From Muribaculaceae bacterium (GTDB lineage: Bacteria; Bacteroidota; Bacteroidia; Bacteroidales; Muribaculaceae), in assembly GCA_022510405.1 (NCBI GenBank), contig JAFLTP010000005.1, positions 1 to 64,000 of the forward strand: a stretch of 64,000 bases of DNA, given 5' to 3'. Below the pieces are notes generated by a model. It searched no databases and had not been told where the DNA came from. It saw nothing but the letters and a program-made list of their open reading frames with translations. Both the position numbers and the translations under genes were made by a program. This document shows positions 1 through 7,017 of this stretch, in pieces. Numbering within the stretch: position 1 is the stretch's first letter; each line of letters starts with the position of its first letter.

Positions 1-187
1 GTGTCCTTGAAAGTACCTCATTGCCTTCATCATCTATGAATGAAATGGGTAACAACGGAGTGCGTCTGCCATTGAGCATGTCCTGATAGACTTCTCCGGG
101 CAGATCTTCAAGCATTTCCTGTGTGAGACCGAATTTGGCGAGAGTGTCGTATGGAACCTCCGGCTGGGTGAATCTTGTTTCTGTCAT
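1..187 (-). CDS. DUF4099/DUF3945-like mobile-element protein, N-terminal part
   Basis: Only the first 62 codons lie in the window; the rest continues past base 1. The start is the ATG at 187-185, and the protein opens MTETRFTQPEVPYDTLAKFG. A conserved-looking stretch follows (LNGRRTPLLPISFIDDEGN). This resembles the DUF4099 module found in Bacteroidetes conjugative and mobilisable element proteins, where a short 'LxKLG..' helix precedes a 'LLNGRKTPxxPV' strand. The family call rests on remembered motif similarity over a short fragment. It is the first hint that the left end of the window belongs to, or flanks, an integrated element. Confidence 0.45.
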   Translation of the reverse strand, partial: MTETRFTQPEVPYDTLAKFGLTQEMLEDLPGEVYQDMLNGRRTPLLPISFIDDEGNEVLSRT

Positions 188-425
188 TATATTTTATAGG
201 ATTAGTTTTGGAGCAAAAATAATCCTATGTCAATGAATGATTGCTATGACAGAGTATAATTCATCCTCTTTTTAAATATATTTATTATATAGGATGAAAT
301 CAAACTCTATTTTCATACTCAAAACATTTAATTGTTAAAATTTAACAGAGTATGATTTTATTTTGAATCAGGTTAAAATTCCTTTAAAATAATGGAATTT
401 ATAATTGTTAGACTAATTTCGTGGA

Positions 426-1091
426 ATGATACGGAAATACTTTACATTATTGACCTTTGCCTTATTATTGTCGGCAACCATTTTTGCAAAAGGGATTGAT
501 AATAATACTTCGATTTTTCATACACTTCAACAGAAACAATCCCTATATCTAATCGAGAGGGTAGAGAACAAAATTGATACTATAGAGAATTTAGCGGATT
601 TATCTATTCCTGAAAAAGTAACTCCTGATACTGTTCAGGATAACAGACAAGAATGGATCTACCGGTATCTTTCGGTTTCTTATCCATTGAATAAAATACA
701 TATAACTTCACAATTTGGAAACCGCAAAGACCTGTTTACCGGGAAGAAAGCCAATCACGGCGGTCTCGATCTTAGAGCCAAGTATGAGGAAGTCTATGCC
801 ATGATGTATGGCCAGGTTATCAAAGTTGGAAGCGATAAGCGTTCCGGTCATTATATAACAATAAGACACGGAGAATACACCGTGTCTTACTGCCATTTAT
901 CTGAAATTCTTGTCAAAAAGGGTCAGGTAATTGCCCCGGGAGAACCAGTTGCCATTTCAGGAAACACAGGTCGTTCAACTGCTCCACATCTACATATCAC
1001 CCTTAAATATAAACGCAAACGCATCAACCCCATGATTATCCTCGATTACATCCATCAAATCCAAAAAGAATCTCTTGATCATCTTATTTAA
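426..1091 (+). CDS. Secreted M23 (LytM-type) metallopeptidase
   Basis: Predicted zinc endopeptidase of the M23 family, which cleaves peptide crosslinks in peptidoglycan. The 221-residue protein has an N-terminal signal peptide (about residues 1-21, ending near AKG), a variable linker, and an M23 domain from about residue 90 to 205. The expected ligands are visible: H111 and D115 in NHGGLD, H157 in YCHLSE, and H188/H190 in APHLHI. The catalytic set is complete, so it should be active. Single-domain secreted M23 proteins of this size are common in Bacteroidales chromosomes and conjugative elements. The ATG at 426 immediately precedes the signal peptide. Confidence 0.85.
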   Translation: MIRKYFTLLTFALLLSATIFAKGIDNNTSIFHTLQQKQSLYLIERVENKIDTIENLADLSIPEKVTPDTVQDNRQEWIYRYLSVSYPLNKIHITSQFGNRKDLFTGKKANHGGLDLRAKYEEVYAMMYGQVIKVGSDKRSGHYITIRHGEYTVSYCHLSEILVKKGQVIAPGEPVAISGNTGRSTAPHLHITLKYKRKRINPMIILDYIHQIQKESLDHLI

Positions 1092-1207
1092 AGTGAGTAA
1101 AAATTTTATTTCTAATAAATTCTAATTTGACTAAAATATAAAAAGTACAGTCACGGAATAATAAATAGTTATTTTAAATATATTAGTCAAAAGTTCTGTT
1201 AAGTATA

Positions 1208-1759
1208 TTATTCTTTGATTGACGTCAAGTCATTAAATATATTTTTATACCGGGGGATATAAAAAAATACTGAATATAATAAGCTGAGGCAAATAGTAGA
1301 AATACACAACCAAAAACCCAATAAAGAATGAGTGTAAATTTGAGGAACTAACAAAGTTAGTATAATCACGGTCATTAAAAAAGATATAACCTGTCCATTA
1401 AGAACTTTCAATTTAAATTTAGACAATTTTTTTAGGAGTTTTGAGGGTGTATCTTCATACAAATCGAATTTCCTTAATGTATTGTATAGATAAAAATACC
1501 ATATACTAGCGAGAAAGAAAAATAATGAGATAATGATTCTATATGGAAGATCTATATTTTGGTCTTCACCTCCTTTTAGCCATAAAATAAAAAATACAAT
1601 AAAAAAAATCAAATAACCTCGTATGTTCTTTTGATATTTTTTTTCGAGTTTATACTTTGCACTTTTTATACGCTCAGTATCCAATTCTATGGGATAATTA
1701 GTTTTTTCAAGTAGTGTGTCTAATAAAGACATATTTTTTTTAAGTTCTTTAATATCCAT
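1208..1759 (-). CDS. Four-helix membrane protein, possible anti-sigma partner
   Basis: I do not recognise a family. The 183-residue protein has a charged cytoplasmic-looking N-terminus (about 1-45) and four hydrophobic segments near residues 48-62, 73-92, 122-138 and 144-168. It begins one base after the stop of the ECF sigma gene, so the two are translationally coupled. In Bacteroidetes the gene directly after an ECF sigma factor is often a membrane anti-sigma factor or sensor, which is the most likely role. No zinc-finger anti-sigma motif (HxxxCxxC) is visible, so that role is inference from position. Confidence 0.6.
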   Translation of the reverse strand: MDIKELKKNMSLLDTLLEKTNYPIELDTERIKSAKYKLEKKYQKNIRGYLIFFIVFFILWLKGGEDQNIDLPYRIIISLFFFLASIWYFYLYNTLRKFDLYEDTPSKLLKKLSKFKLKVLNGQVISFLMTVIILTLLVPQIYTHSLLGFWLCISTICLSLLYSVFFYIPRYKNIFNDLTSIKE

Positions 1760-1760
1760 A

Positions 1761-2252
1761 TTATATTGATTTTGAAAGTTTTTCTTTTATTCTTCTGATT
1801 TTAGTAGCGACCGTGTTTCTATTTAAATCAACGATTTCAGCTATTTCTTCATAAGGAGTTTCGTCAAGCCATAGGAGAATAATCGCTTTTTCCATTTTAT
1901 CCAATTGATTAATTATACCATACATATGTTCAAGCCTTTCCTTTTGTTCATCATCAAAGATTGAAGAAATATCAATTCTGGTTATATCTATTGATGTTGT
2001 TTCAATCCTTGAATTAGTTGAGCGAATTGCCATCAAAACAGAATTTATAGCAACTTTATAAATCCAGGTAGACAATTTGCTTTCTCCACGGAATTTATTG
2101 ATTCCTTGCCATAAGTTTATATATACTTCTTGCCTTAAGTCTTCAAAGGGAATCTTTTCCGATGAATAAAAATAGCAAATTTGATTTATTAACCTTTTAT
2201 GGTCTTCTATTAGTTGAGTAAACTTTATTTCATTTCTGGAAAGGCTTTCCAT
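1761..2252 (-). CDS. ECF-type RNA polymerase sigma factor
   Basis: Predicted extracytoplasmic-function sigma-70 factor, 163 residues, the usual length. Region 2 lies near residues 12-75 (core contact DLRQEVYINLWQG, then the -10 recognition helix around STWIYKVAINSVL). Region 4, the -35-binding helix-turn-helix, covers about 108-160 (YEEIAEIVDLNRNTVATKIRR). It is followed with essentially no gap by a membrane protein that may be its regulator. The AT-rich surroundings and decaying neighbours suggest acquired DNA. Confidence 0.9.
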   Translation of the reverse strand: MESLSRNEIKFTQLIEDHKRLINQICYFYSSEKIPFEDLRQEVYINLWQGINKFRGESKLSTWIYKVAINSVLMAIRSTNSRIETTSIDITRIDISSIFDDEQKERLEHMYGIINQLDKMEKAIILLWLDETPYEEIAEIVDLNRNTVATKIRRIKEKLSKSI

Positions 2253-2432
2253 ATTATTTTATTTTTCTAATGAGATGCATGGAAAGTCTCAATAGTTTCA
2301 AAAGAGGTAGAAATTTTTATTTATTCTTTAGAGCTGTATCAGTTAATTCCTTTTTAAAGATCCTATCTCTTTATTAATTAATTATTTATGCTGAAGTTTA
2401 TTGTATCCATATAATTGCAAAGTTAATAATTT

Positions 2433-2823
2433 ATTTATAGAAATTCAGATGATTGGTTTAACTCCTTTGAATAAATGGATATTATATCTTAACTATATTC
2501 AAATCAATATGATTAATTTGTTAAAATAAACCTTCTTATCGGATAAAGTGTTAATTATAAAAGAAATGTCTATGGAACTTTATAAGATAGGAAGCACCTT
2601 ACTTGACATAAGTTTAGGATTTTTATTACTTGGAGCACTAATAAGAATGATCCTTACATTTACTTATTTTAAGCGTAACGGTAGCAGGACTTTAACAGAT
2701 GAACAAAAGAAGAAAATAAAGAATTGGATTATCCCCACAGCGGTGATTGCTATATTACTCGGTATCGCGTCCATAATTTTATTCATTATTTGTTTTTAAA
2801 AGAAAAGAGGATCAATCTCTAAA
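2433..2823 (+). repeat. Direct repeat, copy 1 of a ~390 bp duplicated block
   Basis: This segment (upstream region plus the small membrane gene at 2566-2799) recurs at 4104-4490 in the same orientation. Identity is high, with scattered substitutions and a few single-base indels. The match begins at a shared ATTTATAGAAATTCAGATGA and ends after GAGGATCAATCTCTAAA. The intervening 1.3 kb holds two other genes. It reads as a tandem duplication followed by drift. Confidence 0.9.
2566..2799 (+). CDS. Small two-helix membrane protein, copy 1
   Basis: Unrecognised 77-residue protein with two hydrophobic segments (about 10-31 and 54-77) around a basic loop. An in-frame GTG at 2548 exists, but the ATG at 2566 is chosen because in the duplicated copy (4234) that GTG is followed at once by a stop. 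It ends in ...IICF. Relative to copy 2 it has an extra T in a homopolymer just before the stop (TGTTTTTAAAAG versus TGTTTTAAAAG). Restoring the frame would add FKRKEDQSLN-type residues, so this copy has either lost its basic tail or shows the ancestral short form. Confidence 0.6.
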   Translation: MSMELYKIGSTLLDISLGFLLLGALIRMILTFTYFKRNGSRTLTDEQKKKIKNWIIPTAVIAILLGIASIILFIICF

Positions 2824-3159
2824 TTGATATCTCTTGATTTCCACATTAAATTGAGGATTGTTCTTTTCAATTTGCTCAAATAATGAAGGATTTAGAACAA
2901 GCTGAAAATTCATCTAATGTTACCATTCTTTAATTTGCAAAAAAAGTTAGTTCTATAGGAACTTATTAACCTCTTGATAATTTGAATGTTATTTTTCAAT
3001 GGTACAAGAGGGAAGCAAAAGGTCTTAAAAATGCAAAAATCATTTTGGATGGTTTATTTAAAGAACTTTCTTGTCTCCGTAATAAATTGTATCTTTGCGA
3101 AGTCTAAAGCAATAAGTCTGGGGTGACTCCATTCTTTAAAAACCAAATAAAAACAGACA
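2800..3159 (+). promoter_or_regulatory. Gene-free gap with a promoter-like motif
   Basis: A 360-base AT-rich stretch without a convincing gene. Near its end is an exact -7 element TATCTTTG (3090-3097), preceded 19 bases upstream by TTTC (3067-3070), a 3-of-4 match to the Bacteroidetes -33 TTTG. Transcription would begin near 3104, about 55 bases before the next start codon at 3160. A short open frame crossing 2990-3110 has no start codon and is not called. Confidence 0.4.
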
Positions 3160-3639
3160 ATGGAAGCTAACGTCAAGTTTAGTCTATTCTCAAAAATAAT
3201 AACTATAGTTGTTTTTGGATTATTAATAGGAATAGGGGTTTATTGTGCTTTTACAGGAGATTCCAAGGGTATTATAGTTTTATTAATTTGTCTGATCTTA
3301 TTAATTCCCTCTCTATATTATAGTCCCAAATCCATTAAAGTAGATGACAATACTATAACCATTAACACTTATTTAAGTAAACATAAATTGCTTCTACATA
3401 ATATAGAAAGTGTAGATTACTATTTACCGATGATGGTAAATTTTAGAATTTGTGCTTCCGGGGGACTTATGGGTTATTGGGGTATTTTTAGAGGGATGGA
3501 TATAGGAAACTATATGGCCTATTATGGGAAATCATCGGATTGTTTCCTTGTCAAAATGAAAAATGGTGATAAATATGTATTGGGTTGTGAAAATCCCGAT
3601 ATAATTATGAAATACATTGAATCTAAATTAAGTAACTAA
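3160..3639 (+). CDS. Membrane protein with PH-like domain
   Basis: Predicted 159-residue protein with two N-terminal transmembrane helices (about 10-30 and 36-55) and a C-terminal, mostly beta domain. That domain contains the motif GGLMGYWGIFRGMD and then AYYGKS...CFLVKMKNGDKYVLG, typical of small bacterial PH-like membrane proteins. The biochemical role is unknown. A truncated, frameshifted relative of the C-terminal half lies on the opposite strand at 5058-5243, so the family was present here at least twice. It is followed within 6 bases by a lipoprotein gene and probably shares its transcript. Confidence 0.65.
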   Translation: MEANVKFSLFSKIITIVVFGLLIGIGVYCAFTGDSKGIIVLLICLILLIPSLYYSPKSIKVDDNTITINTYLSKHKLLLHNIESVDYYLPMMVNFRICASGGLMGYWGIFRGMDIGNYMAYYGKSSDCFLVKMKNGDKYVLGCENPDIIMKYIESKLSN

Positions 3640-3645
3640 ATAATT

Positions 3646-4020
3646 ATGAGTAAATTAATTAGATTATTATTCATTATTTCTATTTTTATTTTAGGAGGTT
3701 GTGCTTCCGTTGTTGCCTCCACCGGTATTGACGGTAATTGGGAGGGTAAACTAATGATTAATCCTGAAATGGGTTTAAGATTAGTTATTAATATAACTGG
3801 GTCTGAAGGAGAAGACACAGTCATAACAATGGATTCTCCGGATCAAGGTGCTTATGGAATTCCGATGCAAATTGATTTTATTTCTTCCGATTCATTAAAT
3901 GTAGCTGTGCCACAGTTAATGCTCAAATATAAAGGTAAATTAGAGGGAGACTCTATAAAGGGGGATTTTTCTCAAGGTACTTTGAACCTTCCTTTAGACT
4001 TAAAGCCGAAGACACACTAA
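3646..4020 (+). CDS. Lipoprotein resembling the N-domain of alpha/beta hydrolases
   Basis: A 124-residue predicted lipoprotein: signal peptide ending in the lipobox LGGC (Cys at about 19), then a beta-rich domain (GNWEGKL, then RLVINITGSEG, MDSPDQGAYGIPM, LKYKGKLEGDSIKGDFSQG). These motifs match the accessory N-terminal domain that precedes the catalytic domain in many Bacteroidetes secreted alpha/beta hydrolases. Here the protein stops after that domain and no hydrolase follows, so it is either a stand-alone domain protein or a truncated gene whose catalytic part was lost when the 4104 repeat was inserted. Confidence 0.6.
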   Translation: MSKLIRLLFIISIFILGGCASVVASTGIDGNWEGKLMINPEMGLRLVINITGSEGEDTVITMDSPDQGAYGIPMQIDFISSDSLNVAVPQLMLKYKGKLEGDSIKGDFSQGTLNLPLDLKPKTH

Positions 4021-4103
4021 ATTGAATAGTCGATAATCTTCTTAATATCCTTTCTCTTATCTTACTGAAGAAATATCTATTCAATCATCGTTTGAACATG
4101 TCA

Positions 4104-4490
4104 ATTTATAGAAATTCAGATGATTGTTTAACTCTCTCAAATTAGTGGATATTATATTTTATCCATATTCAAATCAATATGATTAATTTGTTAAAATAAA
4201 CCTTCTTATCGGATAAAGTGTAATTATAAAAAAATGTCTATGGAACTTTATAAGTTAGGAAGCACCTTACTTGACATAAGTTTAGGATTTTTATTACTTG
4301 GAGCATTACTAAGAATGATCCTTACGTTTACTTATTTTAAGCGTAATGGTAGCAGGACTTTAACAGATGAACAAAGGAAGAAAATAAAGAATTGGATTAT
4401 TCCCACAGCGGTGATAGCAATATTAATCGGTATCGCGTCCATAATTTTATTCATTATTTGTTTTAAAAGAAAAGAGGATCAATCTCTAAA
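4104..4490 (+). repeat. Direct repeat, copy 2 of a ~390 bp duplicated block
   Basis: Second copy of the block at 2433-2823, same orientation. It begins about 80 bases after the lipoprotein stop codon. Single-base differences include loss of a G in GATTGGTTTA, loss of bases just before the start codon, and one fewer T before the end of the reading frame. Confidence 0.9.
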
Positions 4491-4506
4491 CTTAATTAAG
4501 TATTAA
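4234..4506 (+). CDS. Small two-helix membrane protein, copy 2
   Basis: Near-identical to the product at 2566-2799 over its first 77 residues (MSMELYKLGSTLLDISLGF, two hydrophobic segments), but it continues for a further KRKEDQSLNLIKY because it lacks the extra T that stops copy 1. Nearly all differences in the coding part preserve the protein, which suggests the reading frame has been under selection since duplication. Function unknown. Confidence 0.6.
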   Translation: MSMELYKLGSTLLDISLGFLLLGALLRMILTFTYFKRNGSRTLTDEQRKKIKNWIIPTAVIAILIGIASIILFIICFKRKEDQSLNLIKY

Positions 4507-4521
4507 GAAAACTGATAGTTT

Positions 4522-4617
4522 CTATTTGAGTGATTCCATTTCGTTGAAGACTTTTCTGTTATTTAGCACATAGAATGTCAGAGTGAAGGTTATGACAAAT
4601 AACAGGCTGCCAATCAT
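4522..4617 (-). CDS. Possible 31-residue single-helix membrane peptide
   Basis: A short frame whose ATG overlaps the stop (ATGA) of the upstream PAS-regulator remnant. It encodes one hydrophobic segment (IGSLLFVITFTLTFYVL) with a charged C-terminus. Start-stop overlap and a clean membrane segment argue weakly for translation. It may equally be chance in decaying DNA. Confidence 0.2.
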   Translation of the reverse strand: MIGSLLFVITFTLTFYVLNNRKVFNEMESLK

Positions 4618-4799
4618 TTATCCAAAACTATATTGACTGAAATTCCAGGGATTCGATATATGGAACGAGAAAAAGCCTCCGCGGAACGGATATACTCATC
4701 TACTCTTGAATAATCCAATTCCTCTTCCAACTTAACTTTATTTTCAGGTATAAAGAAATCCTCAGTCCTTTTCATTTTAAACAAATTAAAAAATATCAT
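4614..4799 (-). pseudogene. N-terminal remnant of a PAS/LuxR-type regulator
   Basis: The 61-residue frame contains RTEDFFIPENKVKLEEELDY and SRVDEYIRSAEAFSRSIY. This matches the opening of a Bacteroidales family of PAS-domain proteins with a C-terminal LuxR-type HTH (pattern FFIP...LEEELDYS...EAFARSxY). After about 48 residues the similarity ends (YRIPGISVNIVLDK) and a stop follows. The PAS and HTH parts are absent, so only a remnant is left. The assignment rests on remembered motif similarity. Confidence 0.45.
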
Positions 4800-4866
4800 A
4801 ATAATTAATTACAAGCTTCAGAACCACTAATCAATCTTCGTGTTGAAATATTATGTTTCCAAATTA

Positions 4867-5040
4867 TCATATCTTGATATATTTGCGTAAAAACGCAGTT
4901 ATAATCAAAACAATGCACAAAATTACTCCTCCCCATGGAAGTTTTTGTGTGGTATTTACACCGCATAGCAACAGAATGGTAAGACTCACGAAAGTAATGC
5001 CAATAAATATCAATAGCCTTATTAACGTCGATTTATTCAT
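4867..5040 (-). CDS. Small two-helix membrane protein (57 aa)
   Basis: A reading frame from ATG at 5040 to TGA at 4867 encodes MNKSTLIRLLIFIGITFVSL..., with hydrophobic segments at about 6-26 and 37-50 and a short WGG turn between them. It lies next to a truncated PH-like domain fragment (5058-5243, upstream on the same strand). It could be a free-standing peptide or part of the same decayed locus. Confidence 0.35.
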   Translation of the reverse strand: MNKSTLIRLLIFIGITFVSLTILLLCGVNTTQKLPWGGVILCIVLIITAFLRKYIKI

Positions 5041-5057
5041 TCTAAAGATTTGATTTT

Positions 5058-5243
5058 TTAATTGATGAAATTAACCATTTCTTCAGGGTTTTTCACATCC
5101 AATAACGTATTTATCTCCATTTTTCATTCTTATTAAGAAACACTCTGAAGACTTACCATAATATGCCCTATATGTTCCAATATCCATACCTCGGAAAATT
5201 CCCCAATAACCCATCAATCCTCCTGAACCAACTCTTTTTAACC
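5058..5243 (-). pseudogene. Truncated, frameshifted PH-like domain fragment
   Basis: The reverse strand reads RVGSGGLMGYWGIFRGMDIG, AYYGKSSECFLIRMKNGDKY, VIGCE and then stops. With one A removed from the run in TGTGAAAAACCC, the frame continues NPEEMVNFIN and a stop. This closely parallels the C-terminal half of the intact membrane PH-like protein at 3160-3639 (GGLMGYWGIFRGMD, GCENPD). The N-terminal membrane part is missing, so this is a decayed paralogue. Confidence 0.75.
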
Positions 5244-5260
5244 TGAGGGGGCTTGGAAAT

Positions 5261-5305
5261 TAAAAAAAATTGGACTCAACCGCATTAAACCTGCGACTGA
5301 GTCCA
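5261..5305 (-). terminator. Rho-independent terminator after KilA-N remnant
   Basis: On the minus strand an 8-base stem TGGACTCA/TGAGTCCA (5298-5305 with 5271-5278) encloses a 19-base loop and is followed directly by AATTTTTTTT. It sits about 40 bases after the stop of the KilA-N remnant and was probably its terminator. Confidence 0.7.
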
Positions 5306-5345
5306 GTATATTTAGTGTTTCCGATTTTTATCGGACAGCAATATT

Positions 5346-5796
5346 TTATTTTAGCAATTTTCTACCATTTATACCGGATTCAAGAACTGACATCTGATGA
5401 ATGGCAATCTGATTCAATTTAATCAAACGTTCGGACTGTTCCACATTGCGAATTCAAAGGCAATATCTTTATGAGCATAAGTGCCACCGTATCTACCGGC
5501 TTTGGCTTGCAGAGATATGGCATTTGTCTTTGCTACAAATTCTTTAACACTGACTTTAAAACTATTAAGGCCGGCCTGATTTCTAATTATGGCGAATTCG
5601 CCATAATTAAAATTGGGATTATACACCTTTTCCCAGATACCAATAAATTCAAGTGTATTTCTATTGCGAAGCCAATCAGTGATGAAGAAATCCCCATCTT
5701 TTGCTTTGAGCATATCTGTGATACAGATATAATCCTCTTCTCCTACTTTTACTATATTAACTTAACTTCCGTATCTTGAACTCTAATCTTTGCCAT
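5346..5796 (-). pseudogene. KilA-N domain protein, frameshifted with internal deletion
   Basis: Pieces of a KilA-N-type phage/mobile-element DNA-binding protein are visible in three frames. The N-terminus MAKIRVQDTEVKLI starts at 5796. After a shift the frame gives VKVGEEDYICITDM, then DWLRNRNTLEFIGIWEKVYN, KTNAISLQAKAGRYGGTYAH and KDIAFEFAMW. After a second junction comes EQSERLIKLNQIAIHQM and a stop at 5346. In intact relatives about 100 residues separate FEFA-W from the SERLIKLNQIA tail, so a large internal segment has been deleted. Non-functional. Confidence 0.8.
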
Positions 5797-6222
5797 CTTA
5801 AAAAGGAATTTCTGATAACATCGCAAATATACAACTTTTCAAGTAGATAACTATATTTGAAAATATTATCTTAGTACTCTTTCCTCCCCCTATCATTTCT
5901 TTTATCGAGAAAATTAAAAAAATTTTCAACTTTGTTACTATTTTGTTACTTACGATATTAGAAATATAATGTATAAGATTGAATTACATCTTTTTACATT
6001 TTATAAATTGGCTATTAACCTAATATTTTAGGTAATACGTTTGAATTGATAATCCTGAAAATTTTTCTTCATTTTGGGAAAGATAACACGCACCTTTATT
6101 TCAATACCCTTAACTTTGTCCTCGTAAAAGAATAAGAACCTTTTACGAAAGCTTTTAAGGATACCGGAAAAGTCTACCCTAGTTCTCCGAGTTCTCCTAG
6201 TCCTCCAAGAACTCTTAGTTCT

Positions 6223-6262
6223 CCAAGACTACAAGACTACCAGACTTCTAGACTACAAGACT
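6223..6262 (+). repeat. Five octamer repeats NNNAGACT
   Basis: Five consecutive 8-base units: CCAAGACT, ACAAGACT, ACCAGACT, TCTAGACT, ACAAGACT. They are preceded at 6179-6222 by looser units rich in AGTTCT and AGTCCT. The period is regular although unit sequence varies. Confidence 0.85.
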
Positions 6263-6700
6263 CCGAACCCCCTTAACAAGCCCTACTTACTGACAAACCA
6301 TACTGTGATCGATGCGGTTACGCAAGCCTACTATCCTTCACAAAACGTCGGCAACCGCTTGCCCTGCGGTTCAAAAACTGGTTCAGCCGGTATTGGCGGC
6401 AAGTCGCTGTCAAGTTCTAAGTGACGACGGAAAAACCATGGAGAGCGATCCCCGAAACTGCCGCCATCTCTTCAAAGGCCATGCCACCTCAAAGGCAAAA
6501 TCCTTTGATCTGTCCGGTTGCCGAAAGGTTGATGATGCATGATAAGCGCTTGGATTCAGTTCCCCATCCTTCAGTCCGGTGTTCGCCTCATAAATGTCAG
6601 GGGTGCCGCAGTATGGGGCTGATATGCTCGATTCAAACCCGTTCTGACAAGTCGGGTCAAGGGGTAAGTTGTGTTAACATAAGGAGTAGAAAAATATCGA

Positions 6701-6728
6701 AGACAACTCAAAACTCACATCTCACAAC
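6701..6728 (-). repeat. Four degenerate heptad repeats (GTTGTGA-like)
   Basis: Reading the minus strand from 6728: GTTGTGA, GATGTGA, GTTTTGA, GTTGTCT. The units resemble the GTTGTRA heptads at 55462-55503 on the other side of the window. Confidence 0.7.
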
Positions 6729-6868
6729 TTAAAACTCGAAAACTCGACCGAGTTCCAAGGCTGATAGGGGCCTCGGCCATACAATCATCCAAATGGTGGC
6801 AATCCGTATTTGGAATGTATACCTTGTTTCAGCAAAGTATAAAACTCCGATCGGTCATCATATCAAAA

Positions 6869-6912
6869 GGCTCCTTGAAGAATCTTTTGATTCTTCCCGG
6901 AGCCTCTTTTTT
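6869..6912. terminator. Strong hairpin terminator, probably bidirectional
   Basis: Stem GGCTCC..GAAGAATC pairs with GATTCTTC..GGAGCC (6869-6904) and is followed on the plus strand by TCTTTTTT. On the minus strand it is followed by TTTTG. It lies about 100 bases beyond the stop of the minus-strand EamA gene, which it probably terminates. It would equally stop any plus-strand transcript from the GC-rich segment. Confidence 0.8.
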
Positions 6913-7017
6913 ATTCTATTTTTCTCCTAAATATGTATACCTTATTCCCCCCTGTTCTCATAACCCATCACCAATGAGTAAAAACATAAATTATTATATA
7001 CAAGTAAATTATAGACT

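Larger units (their letters stand above)
5797..6868. other. Gene-free kilobase: low-complexity repeats around a GC-rich segment
   Basis: 5797-6170 is AT-rich with nothing recognisable. 6179-6262 holds octamer-like repeats. About 6290-6680 is markedly GC-richer than its surroundings and carries several short stems, e.g. AACCGC/GCGGTT at 6353-6371 and ACCCG/CGGGT at 6638-6658. The open frames crossing it (e.g. 6312-6542 and 6421-6732) show no recognisable domain and overlap in different frames. 6701-6728 holds heptad repeats on the minus strand. The GC-rich part could be a structured RNA or a relic of foreign DNA; I cannot name it. Confidence 0.5.

Noticed and set aside
2960-3110. Start-less frame reading WYKREAKGLKNAKIILDG
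   Set aside because: No start codon, no recognised family, and it overlaps the promoter-like sequence of the next gene.
4853-5053. 66-aa plus-strand frame
   Set aside because: It is antisense to the more plausible 57-aa membrane peptide and has no recognisable features.
6631-6660. GATTCAAACCCG resembles a tRNA T-loop
   Set aside because: No cloverleaf (D-arm, anticodon stem, acceptor pairing) can be drawn on either strand.
6616-6665. GGGGCTGATATGCTCGATTC resembles the 5' end of tmRNA
   Set aside because: No matching 3' end (T-arm and acceptor) or tag-peptide frame was found downstream, and the GGATTCGAC core is not matched.
6312-6732. Two overlapping open frames (76 and 103 aa) in the GC-rich segment
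   Set aside because: They overlap in different frames, show no recognisable domain, and look like frames opened by GC-rich composition.
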